Positions 35,693 through 44,788 are shown, counted from the stretch's first letter. The stretch: DNA of 64,000 bases from Bradyrhizobium sp. 186 (GCF_023101685.1 NZ_CP082164.1:6634001-6698000), one strand, 5' to 3'. A program made the numbers and translations. The notes: generated by a model from the sequence alone, not told the origin.

Positions 35693-35875
35693 TCACGTCG
35701 GCGAGGCTTTCTGGCCCTCCTCGGGCCGGTCATGAGCACGCACCAATTCCTCGACGAACGCGATCACCTCGGCCCGCTTGTCCGGCGACAGCGCCAGAAA
35801 GGCGCGCACGAGCCTCAAGCCCTCCGCTTCGTCCGACTGTTCTTCTCCGGCATCCATCGGTTGAGTGTCGGACAA
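35693..35875 (-). CDS. Small acidic hypothetical protein
   Basis: 60 residues, MSDTQPMDAGEEQSDEAEGL then a helical RLVRAFLALSPDKRAEVIAF and a charged tail. The helix resembles the SPDKR(A/E)xVIAFVEELV element of small rhizobial proteins of unknown function. No signal or membrane segment. Confidence 0.6.
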   Translation of the reverse strand: MSDTQPMDAGEEQSDEAEGLRLVRAFLALSPDKRAEVIAFVEELVRAHDRPEEGQKASPT

Positions 35876-35961
35876 TCGGGAAAAATATGCAATCCCTTGC
35901 AGATCACCTCACTTGATTCGGCCAGCCAGCTTTGGTGGAATGGATCCAGCAAAGGTGGACC

Positions 35962-36351
35962 ATGAAGTGGATCAGGGAACGCGACGCGCTGATCGCGCAG
36001 ACACTGGCCTTCGTCCAATCGGTAACCGGCAGGAAGGATGAACTTCCCCCGCCGGAGGCCCCGGCGGCTGCGTTCGCCGTGACCACCGAGACCATCACCG
36101 TCCGGGCTGCTGCGGTCGAAATCGAGCCGCCACCGGCCACCCCACCGCCCGAGCCGCAGGCTCAGCCCGCCCAGGTCCCGCTGCCGCGGGCGGCCGGCTC
36201 TTTCCGTACGGAGATGCAGGCCCGCATCGCCAATTTCCGCAAACACCAGGAGCGGTTCGAGCGCGAACGGGAGGAATATTGCGCGGCAACCCTGACCAGG
36301 CTCCGCGACGCCATTCGCGATGGTTCGTCCCTCCCGCCGGCTGAAAAGTAG
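35962..36351 (+). CDS. Hypothetical protein with proline-rich linker
   Basis: 129 residues from the ATG at 35962, which has AAGGTGG upstream. An N-terminal helix (MKWIRERDALIAQTLAFVQS), a Pro/Ala-rich linker (EIEPPPATPPPEPQAQPAQV) and a charged C-terminal helix (ARIANFRKHQERFEREREEY) that may form a coiled coil. No known domain. Cytoplasmic. Confidence 0.7.
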   Translation: MKWIRERDALIAQTLAFVQSVTGRKDELPPPEAPAAAFAVTTETITVRAAAVEIEPPPATPPPEPQAQPAQVPLPRAAGSFRTEMQARIANFRKHQERFEREREEYCAATLTRLRDAIRDGSSLPPAEK

Positions 36352-36373
36352 GGCCGGCCCTTCAGTCCGGCGC

Positions 36374-36481
36374 CTACAGCCACGTCCATACCAACCAGAG
36401 ATTGGCCGCACAGGCGCTAAACAGCGCCAGCGTCAGCGGCAGGAGCATGTGCCCACAGGAGGTTTTGAGGTCGGTCGTCAT
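36374..36481 (-). CDS. Predicted 35-residue membrane protein
   Basis: ATG at 36481, TAG at 36374-36376. MTTDLKTSCGHMLLPLTLAL then FSACAANLWLVWTWL. One strongly hydrophobic helix ending in Trp residues. No family recognised. Confidence 0.45.
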   Translation of the reverse strand: MTTDLKTSCGHMLLPLTLALFSACAANLWLVWTWL

Positions 36482-36657
36482 GACCGAAAACATCCGCTGA
36501 TTCCGGCGAGGGAGTCCCAGGGATTCTTTTTTTGACGATTCAGGACTCGTTTACGACTCACGGCCCGCCGGTTCTGATCACGGCCCCGTGATAGACCTCT
36601 TTGACGCGAAACCCTCCACCCCAGAGGACGTTAACGGTCTTTGCGGGAGCGGGAAGG

Positions 36658-36912
36658 ATGCCGTACGCGCTGTTTTGCAACGACGCCCAGATCAGCAAGG
36701 CCTATCCGGGCGAGGCCGACGTCTGGCAGCTCGCGCAGCGGAGCGGCCTCGTTGTGGACGTCAGTGCCGACGATGTGCGGCCGGGGCCACGCCGGGTGCT
36801 CGACAACGACTATGAGATCAAGCTCTGCCGGGCCGCCCAAGGCGAGGATCCCGCCAAGAACAAGGCCGAGGCCGAACAGGAGGCCGGAATGGAGCTACAG
36901 TTGAGTTCGTAA
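36658..36912 (+). CDS. Small hypothetical protein
   Basis: 84 residues from ATG 36658, preceded by GGAAGG; the longer frame from 36601 lacks such a site. MPYALFCNDAQISKAYPGEA is followed by a charged helical tail (DPAKNKAEAEQEAGMEL). Resembles short conserved proteins of unknown function in Bradyrhizobium. No signal peptide. Confidence 0.65.
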   Translation: MPYALFCNDAQISKAYPGEADVWQLAQRSGLVVDVSADDVRPGPRRVLDNDYEIKLCRAAQGEDPAKNKAEAEQEAGMELQLSS

Positions 36913-36931
36913 TATCCGGCCGGAAGCCACC

Positions 36932-37174
36932 TCAGGGCGTGGCGGTTGCCAGTGACGCCTGCTCACCGGCCAAGGCCACACAGGCCTTGCGGCGGTGCAG
37001 CCCGCGGATCGCACCGGTGACCTTCAGAACCTTGCCCGACGGACAGGAGGCGTCCTTGACGAAGGCAACCTCATAGGGTGCCAGCATCAAAGGCTCGGAT
37101 TTGAGGATTGTCTGTGCAGAGCACGGCAGCGCGACGAAACACGAGACCACCACCGCCGACGCCAAGATACGCAT
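36932..37174 (-). CDS. Small secreted hypothetical protein
   Basis: 80 residues from ATG 37174 (MRILASAVVVSCFVALPCSA signal peptide). The mature part LAPYEVAFVKDASCPSGKVL ends with KACVAL, leaving two Cys that probably pair. The upstream extension to 37243 lacks signal character. Function unknown. Confidence 0.65.
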   Translation of the reverse strand: MRILASAVVVSCFVALPCSAQTILKSEPLMLAPYEVAFVKDASCPSGKVLKVTGAIRGLHRRKACVALAGEQASLATATP

Positions 37175-37345
37175 GTTCGTTGTCCCACCAACCCGGCAAT
37201 TCGATAATAACGTGTTCCGGAGCGCGAGTTCCGTAAATCGCAAAAATTATTTTTGCTTTACCTCAGCCCCATGACGCGCGTGAGAAGGCGCGCGCAGGAA
37301 TGTTTGCTTGCAAATGACGCGCCAGATGGTTCACGCAAGGCAAAC

Positions 37346-37366
37346 AAGGCCGGCAAAGCCGGCCTT
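37346..37366 (-). terminator. Terminator for the Omp25-like gene
   Basis: AAGGCCGGC and GCCGGCCTT form a perfect 9-bp stem with a three-base loop, 29 bp downstream of the porin stop on the minus strand, followed on that strand by TTGTTTG. Confidence 0.7.
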
Positions 37367-37394
37367 TGTCAGATCGTGGTCGCTGCTAGCGGGA

Positions 37395-38105
37395 TCAGTA
37401 GCGCGAGGCAGACGGCCCGCCCCAGCCAAAGCGGTAGTTCACACCGACCTTGACGGTATGTTCGTCCTCACGGCCGCGGACGCCGACGATGTCGGCCGGG
37501 CCGGAGGTAAAGGTGGTGCTGCCGAAATTATAGTACTGGTACTCGGCCTTGGCCGACCAGTTCGGCGCGAACATGTATTCGAGGCCGGCGCCGACAGTGT
37601 AGCCGTCCTTGCTGTTGCCGGTGGTGGTGAAGGCTTGCGGCACGCCGGCGATGTTGACGCCGAGGCCGTTATTGCGCCAGGCGTAACCACCCTTGGCGTA
37701 GACCAGCGTCGGACCCCAGGTGTAGCCGATGCGGCCGGTCACCGACCCGATCTGGTCGGTGTTGGACGTCACCTGCGTGCCCAACGGGAACAGGACACCG
37801 TTGTTGTTGGTCGGCAGCCAGGAATACTGGGCCTCGATACCCACCACCCAATTGGGCGCGAACTGGTAGTCGAAACCGCCCTGCACGCCGCCCAGGAAGC
37901 GGGCGTCGCTCGACTGGAAGCTGCTGTCGCCCGCGAACGCGCCGCCGACATGGCCGCCGATGTAGAAACCGGTCCAGTTATAGATCACCTGCGGCGGTGT
38001 GGGGGCCGGCGCCTTGGTGTAGGGGCGCGGCTGCATGTCGGCTGCTGCGGCTGGAGCTGCCAGCGCCAGCAGGGCGGCTGCTGCGCCCAGCAAAATCGTC
38101 TTCAT
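37395..38105 (-). CDS. Omp25/Omp31-like outer-membrane beta-barrel protein
   Basis: 236 residues. The signal peptide (MKTILLGAAAALLALAAPAAAA) ends before DMQPRPY. The barrel then shows family landmarks: WTGFYIGGHVGGAF, GVQGGFDYQFAPNWVVGIEA, YAKGGYAW, TVGAGLEYMFAPNWSAKAEY and a terminal VGVNYRFGW. The family are abundant small porin-like proteins of Rhizobiales. Starts are ATG 38105 or ATG 38111, after CGGGG. Confidence 0.9.
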   Translation of the reverse strand: MKTILLGAAAALLALAAPAAAADMQPRPYTKAPAPTPPQVIYNWTGFYIGGHVGGAFAGDSSFQSSDARFLGGVQGGFDYQFAPNWVVGIEAQYSWLPTNNNGVLFPLGTQVTSNTDQIGSVTGRIGYTWGPTLVYAKGGYAWRNNGLGVNIAGVPQAFTTTGNSKDGYTVGAGLEYMFAPNWSAKAEYQYYNFGSTTFTSGPADIVGVRGREDEHTVKVGVNYRFGWGGPSASRY

Positions 38106-38389
38106 GGTCATCCCCGTTCTTTCATATACGACACTCAGCAAACAACGTGGCGTGAATTGGGTTGCTTCGCGGCGATGCCGGAACGTTGATCGTTCGTTAC
38201 TGTGACGCGGCGGCAACAACGCGATTTGTTCCGTCACGTTTGCTTGCAGCGATCTATTTCTTGCTCGCGCAAGACCCGCCGTAACAATTTGTCGCAAGGC
38301 GAAACCAGCCTGTTCAAAGTTCGCCAAAATGTGATCCAGCGGCTCCGGCAGACCTGTTCTAGCACCAGGCGATGAAGGCGGGCTTTGCG

Positions 38390-38788
38390 TTACCGCGCCA
38401 TCTTTTCCAGTTCCGGAAAGGGAGCGTAAACCGCCCCAGCACAGAGTTCGTTCGCACGGTCGACGACGCGATCCGCCCGGCCATTGACGAAGACGACGAC
38501 CCGTTCGCGCATACCCTTGTAGCTGCCGTCGGTCTCGCGCGGCGTGAAGTGCAGGCAGCTCACATAAAACTGCCGGCCGCCGACCTCGCGCAACACCGGC
38601 TCGGCCATGCTGGCGTCGCGAACGCCGACCGGATTGTTCAGATAGCTACGCATCAGCGCCAGCGTGTCGCTGCGGAAATTGTCGGGGAACGGCTGCGGGC
38701 CAGCGTCGATCACCGACGGACGGTCGCCTGCGCTGCCAAAACATGCCGCAAGCGCCAGCGGCAGCACGAGGATCGCCGCACGTTTCAC
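38390..38788 (-). CDS. Hypothetical lipoprotein
   Basis: 132 residues from GTG 38788 (GGGGCG site upstream). Begins VKRAAILVLPLALAACFG, a lipoprotein signal with Cys in the LAAC box. The mature part includes FRSDTLALMRSYLNNPVGVR, FYVSCLHFTPRETDGSY and VVFVNGRADRVVDRANELC, reminiscent of lipoproteins whose mature region carries a growth-medium-independent conserved fold of unknown role. Upstream in-frame sequence is not signal-like. Confidence 0.75.
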   Translation of the reverse strand: MKRAAILVLPLALAACFGSAGDRPSVIDAGPQPFPDNFRSDTLALMRSYLNNPVGVRDASMAEPVLREVGGRQFYVSCLHFTPRETDGSYKGMRERVVVFVNGRADRVVDRANELCAGAVYAPFPELEKMAR

Positions 38789-39013
38789 CAATCGCCCCAC
38801 GGAATCGAATTCTCCGGCCCGCCTATCCCGGAGACGTTCTAGCTCCAAGGTTGCGCAAAGGGAATTCGGTCCTTTTCGAAAACCTGACGAACTGCGCACC
38901 GTCCCGCCGCCGATGCCGGCGCTTACGCGCAGACGCCGGGACGACGGGCCGGGTCTGAACTCCGCGCGCGGCGGCGGGGCAATGCTAAGGATGCCGCCGC
39001 GCGGGAGCATTCG

Positions 39014-39382
39014 TTAGCTGCGCTTCTCGGTGGTCACCGGCTTGGCGACATCCGGCTGCGCCTTCAGCGACTTCTTGGCCGACACCTGCTTGTGGTGATG
39101 GCGGTGCGTGCGCACGGTCTTGTGCTCGGCAGGCGTGACGGCAGCGTTGGCGTTCATCGCCTTCGCCTTGGAATCCAGCTTGGTGTCCGCCTTGACGTCG
39201 GCGGCCTTGGTGTCGGCCTTGACGCCGGCGTCGGGCTTCACGGCGGTGTTCGACACCTTGGTCTGGCTCTGGTCCGCCTTGATCACCGGCGCGGTCGTGG
39301 TGGTCTTGCCGGCTTCGGCGGCGAAAGCCGGGGCTGCGATCACGGAAGCTGCGAGCAAGGCTGCGGAAATGGTCTTCAACAT
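39014..39382 (-). CDS. Secreted Lys/Ala-rich hypothetical protein
   Basis: 122 residues with a signal peptide (MLKTISAALLAASVIAAPAF). The mature chain is low-complexity and basic: repeated VKADTK units (GVKADTKAADVKADTKLDSK), then a His/Lys segment (RTHRHHHKQVSAKKSLK). Probably unfolded; envelope or metal/polyanion binding is only a guess. Confidence 0.75.
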   Translation of the reverse strand: MLKTISAALLAASVIAAPAFAAEAGKTTTTAPVIKADQSQTKVSNTAVKPDAGVKADTKAADVKADTKLDSKAKAMNANAAVTPAEHKTVRTHRHHHKQVSAKKSLKAQPDVAKPVTTEKRS

Positions 39383-39625
39383 GGTGGGTCTCCTCTTGAA
39401 TGATCTTGAGGCGGCGCCCTCTCGCCAACTCTTCGATCGTGGGTGGGAGCCTAGGTGGCGCGCACTGAACCCAGTCTGAAGCCGATTGCAGGCTTCCGTT
39501 CATCTCGATGACAAGTTTGTCATCTGCAGCAGAACGACGGGCTGCCGGGAATGTTTTTGCCCGTTGGGTGTTCCGGTCTTCGGGCAATCGTGTACGATCG
39601 CCACGTTCCATACGGGAGAAGATAG

Positions 39626-40165
39626 ATGCGCAAACTTTCCATGCTTCTGGTACCGGGGCTTGTCTCGATGGCGCTGGCCGCCGGACCGGTGCTGACCAGC
39701 GCCTACGCCGCGGGCAGCGACGAGCCCTCGCCGCCGAAGTCGGACAGCTCGACCAAGAAATCGAAGAAGAAGAGCTCCTCCGTGAGCGATCCCAAATTCC
39801 TTGCCGCCTATCAGACCGCCTACACCACGATCTACGACAGCCACGACTACACGAGCGCGATCGACCAGCTGAAGTCGCTCAAGCGCGACGATGTCGCCGA
39901 TGTTGCCAATTTGATCGGCTACTCCTACCGCAAGCTCGGCGACTACCAGTCGTCGAAGGTTTATTACGAGCTGGCGCTGAAGGACGATCCGAACCACGTC
40001 CGCACCTGGCAGTATTACGGCCTCTGGCAGCTCGAACAGGGCAACCGCGAACAGGCGCAGTATCATCTGAACAAGATCGCCTCGCTCGCCGGCACCGACA
40101 GCTCCGAATATCGCTCGCTTGCCACAGCGCTCGACAGGCCGACCGGCGCGACGCTCGTCTACTGA
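39626..40165 (+). CDS. Periplasmic TPR-repeat protein
   Basis: 179 residues: signal peptide to about residue 29, a Ser/Lys linker (SSTKKSKKKSSS), then three TPR-like helical pairs (YDSHDYTSAIDQLKSL, LIGYSYRKLGDYQSSKVYYE, TWQYYGLWQLEQGNREQAQY). TPRs mediate protein contacts; the partner is unknown. ATG follows GGGAGAAG. A strong terminator lies 23 bp downstream. Confidence 0.85.
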   Translation: MRKLSMLLVPGLVSMALAAGPVLTSAYAAGSDEPSPPKSDSSTKKSKKKSSSVSDPKFLAAYQTAYTTIYDSHDYTSAIDQLKSLKRDDVADVANLIGYSYRKLGDYQSSKVYYELALKDDPNHVRTWQYYGLWQLEQGNREQAQYHLNKIASLAGTDSSEYRSLATALDRPTGATLVY

Positions 40166-40187
40166 GACACCCGATCTCCGAACGACA

Positions 40188-40228
40188 AGAACCGGCACAA
40201 CCTCAGGGTTGTGCCGGTTCTGCTTTTT
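40188..40228 (+). terminator. Strong Rho-independent terminator
   Basis: AGAACCGGCACAACC pairs perfectly with GGTTGTGCCGGTTCT around TCAG and is followed by GCTTTTTC. It ends the TPR gene transcript and lies just upstream of the serine hydrolase gene. Confidence 0.92.
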
Positions 40229-40273
40229 CGGCTAGCCTCCGCGCCGCAATCCTCTCCTCGCAATTGGTGCGCA

Positions 40274-41656
40274 ATGGACGCGTGGCTACGATCCGCGATC
40301 GACTACATCGGCTCCTGGATCGAATTCCAACTGACGACATCGCAACAGCCGGGCGTCATCGTCGCATTCGCTCATCGCGGCGAGGTCGTCGCCGAGCATG
40401 CGTTCGGCCTCGCCAATCTCGACACCGGCGAGAAGCTCACCCCGCGCCACCGCTTCCGCATCGCCTCGCACTCGAAGAGCTTTACCTCGGCCGGCATCAT
40501 GAAGCTGCGTGAACAGCGCAGGGTCCGGCTCGACGATGCCGTCGGTCAATATGTCGGCGGCCTGCATCCGCGCGTTGCCGAAACGACGCTAGCGCAGGTG
40601 CTCTCGCATAGCGCAGGCCTGACCAGAGATGGCGCGGATTCGGGCCAGTTCATCGACAGCCGCCCCTATCTCGACGCCAAAGAGCTGGTCGCGGAGCTGA
40701 AGCTGCCGACCGCGATCGAGCCCGGCACGCGCTTCAAATATTCAAATCACGGTTTTGGCCTGATCGGTCTCGTCATCGAGGCGGTCACGAAGGAGCCCTA
40801 TTCGACATGGATCAAGCGCGAGATCATCGAGCCAGCGGGCCTGCGCGAGATCGAGCCCAACGTGCCGCTTCCCAAGGGCGCGCCGTTTGCGCGCGGCCAC
40901 ACCCGAAAACTGCCGTTGGGCGAGCGATGCGTGATCCCCGGCGACAATCCGGCCCACGCGATGGTGTCCGCCGCGGGCTTCGTCGCCACCGCCGCCGACA
41001 CCGCCCGCTTCTTCGCGCAGCTTGCGCCCAACGCAAAAAAGAGCGTGCTGTCTGTCGCGAGCCGCCGCGAGATGACGCGGCACCATTGGCGCGTCCCGCA
41101 AAGTCTTGAGGGCTATTACGGCTTAGGCGTCAACGCCGGCAAGACCGACGGCTGGGACTGGTTCGGCCATGGCGGCGGTTTTCAGGGCTACATCTCCCGG
41201 ACCTGCTCGATCCCAGGCTGCGAGCTCGCGATCAGCATCTTGAGCAACTCCATCGACGGCGCGGCGCCATTCTGGATGGACGGCGCGATGCAGATCCTGC
41301 GCGCCTTCCAGACGCGTGGTGCACCGAGCCGGCGCGTACGCGACTGGACCGGCCGGTGGTGGACGATCTGGGGCGCGACCGATCTGGTGCCGATGGGCGA
41401 CCGCGTGCTCCTCGCCAATCCGCAATTCAACAACCCATTCATGGATGCCGGCGAGATCGAAGTAACCGGCCGCGACACCGGCAAGCTCGCCTCGGCCGCC
41501 GGCTACTCCAGCCATGGCGAGCCGGTGCGCCGCGTCCGCGACAAGCGCGGCAAAGTCAGCGACATCTGGCTCGCCGGCGCCAACGTCAAGCCGGAGCGCG
41601 TCGTGGCCCGCGAGATGGCGCGGCGATACCCACCGCGAAAACGCCGGCCTGTTTAA
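40274..41656 (+). CDS. Serine hydrolase, beta-lactamase/penicillin-binding (class C) family
   Basis: 460 residues from ATG 40274; an upstream in-frame start would lie inside the terminator. Active-site motifs are IASHSKS (SxxK), KYSNHG (YxN) and a late HGGGFQG (the KTG-equivalent). No signal peptide is obvious, so it may be cytoplasmic, like D-aminopeptidase or esterase relatives (EstB-like). The C-terminal 120 residues form an extra domain after the catalytic fold. Beta-lactam hydrolysis should not be assumed. Confidence 0.87.
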   Translation: MDAWLRSAIDYIGSWIEFQLTTSQQPGVIVAFAHRGEVVAEHAFGLANLDTGEKLTPRHRFRIASHSKSFTSAGIMKLREQRRVRLDDAVGQYVGGLHPRVAETTLAQVLSHSAGLTRDGADSGQFIDSRPYLDAKELVAELKLPTAIEPGTRFKYSNHGFGLIGLVIEAVTKEPYSTWIKREIIEPAGLREIEPNVPLPKGAPFARGHTRKLPLGERCVIPGDNPAHAMVSAAGFVATAADTARFFAQLAPNAKKSVLSVASRREMTRHHWRVPQSLEGYYGLGVNAGKTDGWDWFGHGGGFQGYISRTCSIPGCELAISILSNSIDGAAPFWMDGAMQILRAFQTRGAPSRRVRDWTGRWWTIWGATDLVPMGDRVLLANPQFNNPFMDAGEIEVTGRDTGKLASAAGYSSHGEPVRRVRDKRGKVSDIWLAGANVKPERVVAREMARRYPPRKRRPV

Positions 41657-41659
41657 TTG

Positions 41660-41708
41660 GAGCATGATCTTATCGGAAAACCGCTTCGCACTTTTCCGGA
41701 TCATGCTC
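41660..41708. repeat. Intergenic palindromic repeat
   Basis: GAGCATGATC (41660-41669) and GATCATGCTC (41699-41708) are perfect inverted arms; inside them CGGAAAA and TTTTCCG form a second stem. It lies 4 bp after the serine hydrolase stop. The structure matches short repeats scattered between genes in Bradyrhizobium-type genomes and could act as a terminator. The second IS701-like element is inserted at its right edge. Confidence 0.8.
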
Positions 41709-41711
41709 TAG

Positions 41712-43231
41712 TTCTACTGCGTCACAAATTTCGGGCGTGGTCGCATTTTGCTTTGGCCGCAACACGGGCATCGCGGCAAGGTTCTGGCGATCGCGTTGGC
41801 CAAACGGATGCGCATGGTCGCGATTGAGTTCGGGATGTGACGTTCAGGCCGCAACGGCAGTACCTCTGGGTCGGTAACCTGCGGGAAGGGCAAGTTGCGG
41901 GAAGATCGGGGCGTGACGAGGTCCTGAGGGGGGAATCGTCTCCCTTTCGGAGATCAGGAATCCGTAAGCTGCGATGCAGAGCGTTGCGTGATGATGGAAG
42001 CCACGCCATCCCCGACCTTCAAAATGCCCGAGGCCGACTTCTTGCTTGAGCTCCTGATAGTCGCGCTCAATGCGCCAACGCAGCTTGGCGAAGTAGACCA
42101 GACGGTGAAAGGCGATATCGGCGGGAAGCGTCGACAAAAAGTATTTGGTCGGCTCGGTCTCGTCCTTGGGCCACTCGATCAAGAGCCATTCTTGCGGGCA
42201 CGGCTCGTGGCGCCTTTCGTCACGCCGCGCGGCACGCACCCGCACCCGCGCAAAGCGCGAAGACATGGTTTCCGCCGAACCTTCTCGCCATTCGATGGTG
42301 CGCCAGGCGCGCTTGGGCAGGCCGAGTGCAAGGTCTTTGACTGAGACCGGCCAATGCTTGGCGTCGCGCTGCAGGCGCTTTGGTGGCCGTCCGCGGCCCG
42401 ACCAAGTCTTCGGCGGCAGCGGTCCCGTCCCGTCTGCCCACACCGTCGTATTCGACAGAATGCCCGCGACGTAAGCCAGCCCCAGGGCCGTGATGTCGGC
42501 GCGCAGATTGCTGTTATTGCCATAGCCGGCATCCAGCAGCGCCGCGCCACGCGGCAGACCAGCCGCGCAGGCCCAGTGCAGTTGCTCCAGCGCGATCTCA
42601 TGCTTGGTCTTGAAGCCAATATCTTCAGGAACCCCCACCTTGCGCAGACGATCGCTATCCTCCGCCCATTCCTGCGGCAGATACAGCCGGTACGCCACCG
42701 GCAGGCTCGCATGTTCGTTGGCAATCGACAGCGACACCGCGACCTGGCAGTTGTCCTCCTTACCAAGTTGACCGCAATATTGCCGCGCAACACCGACCGA
42801 CTGCCGCCCCTTCTTCGGCAGTCCAGTATCGTCGATAATCCACGCTTCGATCGGGCCGTGACGCTCGATCTCGGGCAAGACCTTCTCGCGCACCTTGGCC
42901 AAGACGCGTTCGTCGGACCAACGTCCCTCGCCGACAAAATGCAGAAGCGATTGATGCTGGGCGGCCACCCGCGCCGGTGCCGTGACCGCTGCGATCGGTT
43001 CGACGCTCTTGCGCTCGCCTCGCAGCATCAGCCCGGTGCAATAATCGCGAAGCGGCTGCTCTCGGTCTTTGTGCCCGATCACGCTCGCAAGCCCCTCGAC
43101 ATAGGCGGCAAATCGCGATTCACTGTTCTTAAACCTTCGGCGATCCATCCTCAGCCCCTACCGCTGGCCTGAATCCCGCCCACTACCTGATTCCTGAATC
43201 CCTGGTACTGCGACTTTCTGACTCAGTAGAA
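41712..43231 (-). mobile_element. IS701-family insertion sequence (second copy, different subfamily)
   Basis: About 1520 bp. Inverted ends are TTCTACTGCGTCACAAA and, from the right, TTCTACTGAGTCAGAAA (two differences). The left flank is CTAG (41708-41711) and the right flank CTAC (43232-43235), a degenerate target duplication. The right end abuts the TAG stop codon of the S10 peptidase gene. The single transposase runs on the minus strand. The transposase differs from the 11503-12937 element, so the two are independent arrivals. Confidence 0.87.
41844..43148 (-). CDS. IS701 family transposase
   Basis: 434 residues, intact DDE enzyme. Asp in WIIDDTGLPKKG, Asp in LLDAGYGNNS and Glu in IERDYQELKQEVGLGHFEGR; VARQYCGQLGKEDNCQVAV is a strong family signature. 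Longer N-terminal region than the first IS701 transposase here. Confidence 0.94.
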   Translation of the reverse strand: MDRRRFKNSESRFAAYVEGLASVIGHKDREQPLRDYCTGLMLRGERKSVEPIAAVTAPARVAAQHQSLLHFVGEGRWSDERVLAKVREKVLPEIERHGPIEAWIIDDTGLPKKGRQSVGVARQYCGQLGKEDNCQVAVSLSIANEHASLPVAYRLYLPQEWAEDSDRLRKVGVPEDIGFKTKHEIALEQLHWACAAGLPRGAALLDAGYGNNSNLRADITALGLAYVAGILSNTTVWADGTGPLPPKTWSGRGRPPKRLQRDAKHWPVSVKDLALGLPKRAWRTIEWREGSAETMSSRFARVRVRAARRDERRHEPCPQEWLLIEWPKDETEPTKYFLSTLPADIAFHRLVYFAKLRWRIERDYQELKQEVGLGHFEGRGWRGFHHHATLCIAAYGFLISERETIPPSGPRHAPIFPQLALPAGYRPRGTAVAA

Positions 43232-44788
43232 CTACTCCCTGATCAGCGCCTCGACCTCGCCACGGAACGCCTGGCGCGAGCCGTCGCGCGAATAGAACAT
43301 GTGGCCGCCGGGATAGACGACGAACTTCAGGCGCTGCGTCGCGAAGGCCGGCAGCTGGTCGAGCACCCGCTTCGATCCGAAATAGGGCGTGGCGAGATCG
43401 AACAGGCCGTGCGCGACCAGCACGTTCAGCTTCGCATCGGTGGCGAGGATCTGACGCAGATCCGATACCGACTGCGGCGGGGTGATGCCGTTGCCGAAAT
43501 CCCAGTTGCGCTCGACGGCGCCGTTCAAGACTTCGTAGGAGCCGTCCGGCCGCCAGTTGAGCTTGCGTGTGAGGACATCGACCGCGGCACTCGTCAGCGG
43601 TGCCTGAAGCGCATCGCCAGAGGGATCGCCGAACCGGGAGTTGCCCGAATCCGGATAGGGATCGAAGCCGCGCACGGAGGCGTCGTAGCGTCCGGTCACC
43701 TTGCCGTTCTTGCGGTCCAATTCGCGGCGGAATTCGCCGACGTCGAAGCGGCCGGCAAGCCTGCGGCTCACCGCCTGGTCGAGGCCGGTCAGGCTTGCGA
43801 CCTTGTCGGCGAGACGGGTGGTGGCCTCCTTGTCCGCCTCGCCCTTGACGAGATCAGCCAGGAAATCGCCGCGCGCGTAGGCCTCGACGTCGGCGAGATC
43901 AGCGCGCGTGACCGGTCCCTTGGCTTCGCGTGCCACTGCCACATAGCTCGGCAGGGTCGCGACATATTGCAGGAGGCTGGTGCCGGTGAACTCGCGGAAG
44001 TCGAGCAATGGCGACAACAGGATCAGGCCCCTGACGCCAACACCATGCTGGAGCTGCAGCTGGCGCACGACCTTCGGACCGCGAATGCCGCCATAGCTTT
44101 CGCCCGCGACGTATTTCGGCGAGGTCAGCCGGTCGTGCTTCTCGAGCCAGCGGCGGATGACGAGCGCGATCGAATTGACGTCGCCGTCGACCGAATAGAA
44201 CCGTTTTCGCGCGTCGTCTCCACTCGCGACGAAGCGGCTGTAGCCGGTGCCGACGGGATCGATGAAGACGAGATCGGTGAAGTCGAGCCAGGTCTCGGCG
44301 TTCGGCTTGACCTCGGGCGAGGCCGACGGCGACAGCGCTTCACCGTCGAGCGGCAGCCGCCATGGCCCGGCAGCGCCGAACTGGAGCCACGCCGAGGATG
44401 CGCCGGGCCCACCATTGAAGAGGAAGGTGACCGGGCGCGTAGCGCGATCGGCGCCGTCGAGTTCATAGGAGTTGGTGGCGATGTCGGCCAGCGGCTCGCG
44501 CTTGTCATCGAATACGCGGATCGAGCCGGCAGTCGCGCTGAAGGCGAGCGTCCGGCCCGGAAGATCGAGCGTCTGCCTGGTGGTCGAATCCGCCGGGAGA
44601 CGATGCGGCTCGGGGGCCTGCGCCGCGTTTTGCGCGTTGCCGCCGCGCCCGCCCTTCTGTCCGGTCGGCGCCGTCGTCTCGGAGCGCGGCTGCGGCGGAT
44701 CATCCGCATGCGCCAATCCTGCGAGCGCGAAAGCCCATACCGCCAGCATCAGGCCCAGGCGGCGGAGCGCCTGCAAACGCATGACCAT
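43232..44788 (-). CDS. S10 family serine carboxypeptidase-like protein, exported
   Basis: 518 residues: signal peptide (RLGLMLAVWAFALAGLAHA), a Gly/Asn-rich linker, then the S10 alpha/beta-hydrolase fold with oxyanion NGGPGASSAW, nucleophile GESYGG, Asp in AHGLFDLATPY and His in YPGGHMFY. It should release C-terminal residues from peptides in the periplasm. The stop codon TAG is the first base triplet outside the IS701 element, so the element inserted without shortening the protein. Confidence 0.92.
   Translation of the reverse strand: MVMRLQALRRLGLMLAVWAFALAGLAHADDPPQPRSETTAPTGQKGGRGGNAQNAAQAPEPHRLPADSTTRQTLDLPGRTLAFSATAGSIRVFDDKREPLADIATNSYELDGADRATRPVTFLFNGGPGASSAWLQFGAAGPWRLPLDGEALSPSASPEVKPNAETWLDFTDLVFIDPVGTGYSRFVASGDDARKRFYSVDGDVNSIALVIRRWLEKHDRLTSPKYVAGESYGGIRGPKVVRQLQLQHGVGVRGLILLSPLLDFREFTGTSLLQYVATLPSYVAVAREAKGPVTRADLADVEAYARGDFLADLVKGEADKEATTRLADKVASLTGLDQAVSRRLAGRFDVGEFRRELDRKNGKVTGRYDASVRGFDPYPDSGNSRFGDPSGDALQAPLTSAAVDVLTRKLNWRPDGSYEVLNGAVERNWDFGNGITPPQSVSDLRQILATDAKLNVLVAHGLFDLATPYFGSKRVLDQLPAFATQRLKFVVYPGGHMFYSRDGSRQAFRGEVEALIRE

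Noticed and set aside
11503..43231. Composite transposon between the two IS701-family elements
   Set aside because: The transposases and terminal repeats differ, and each element has its own target duplication, so they are independent insertions.
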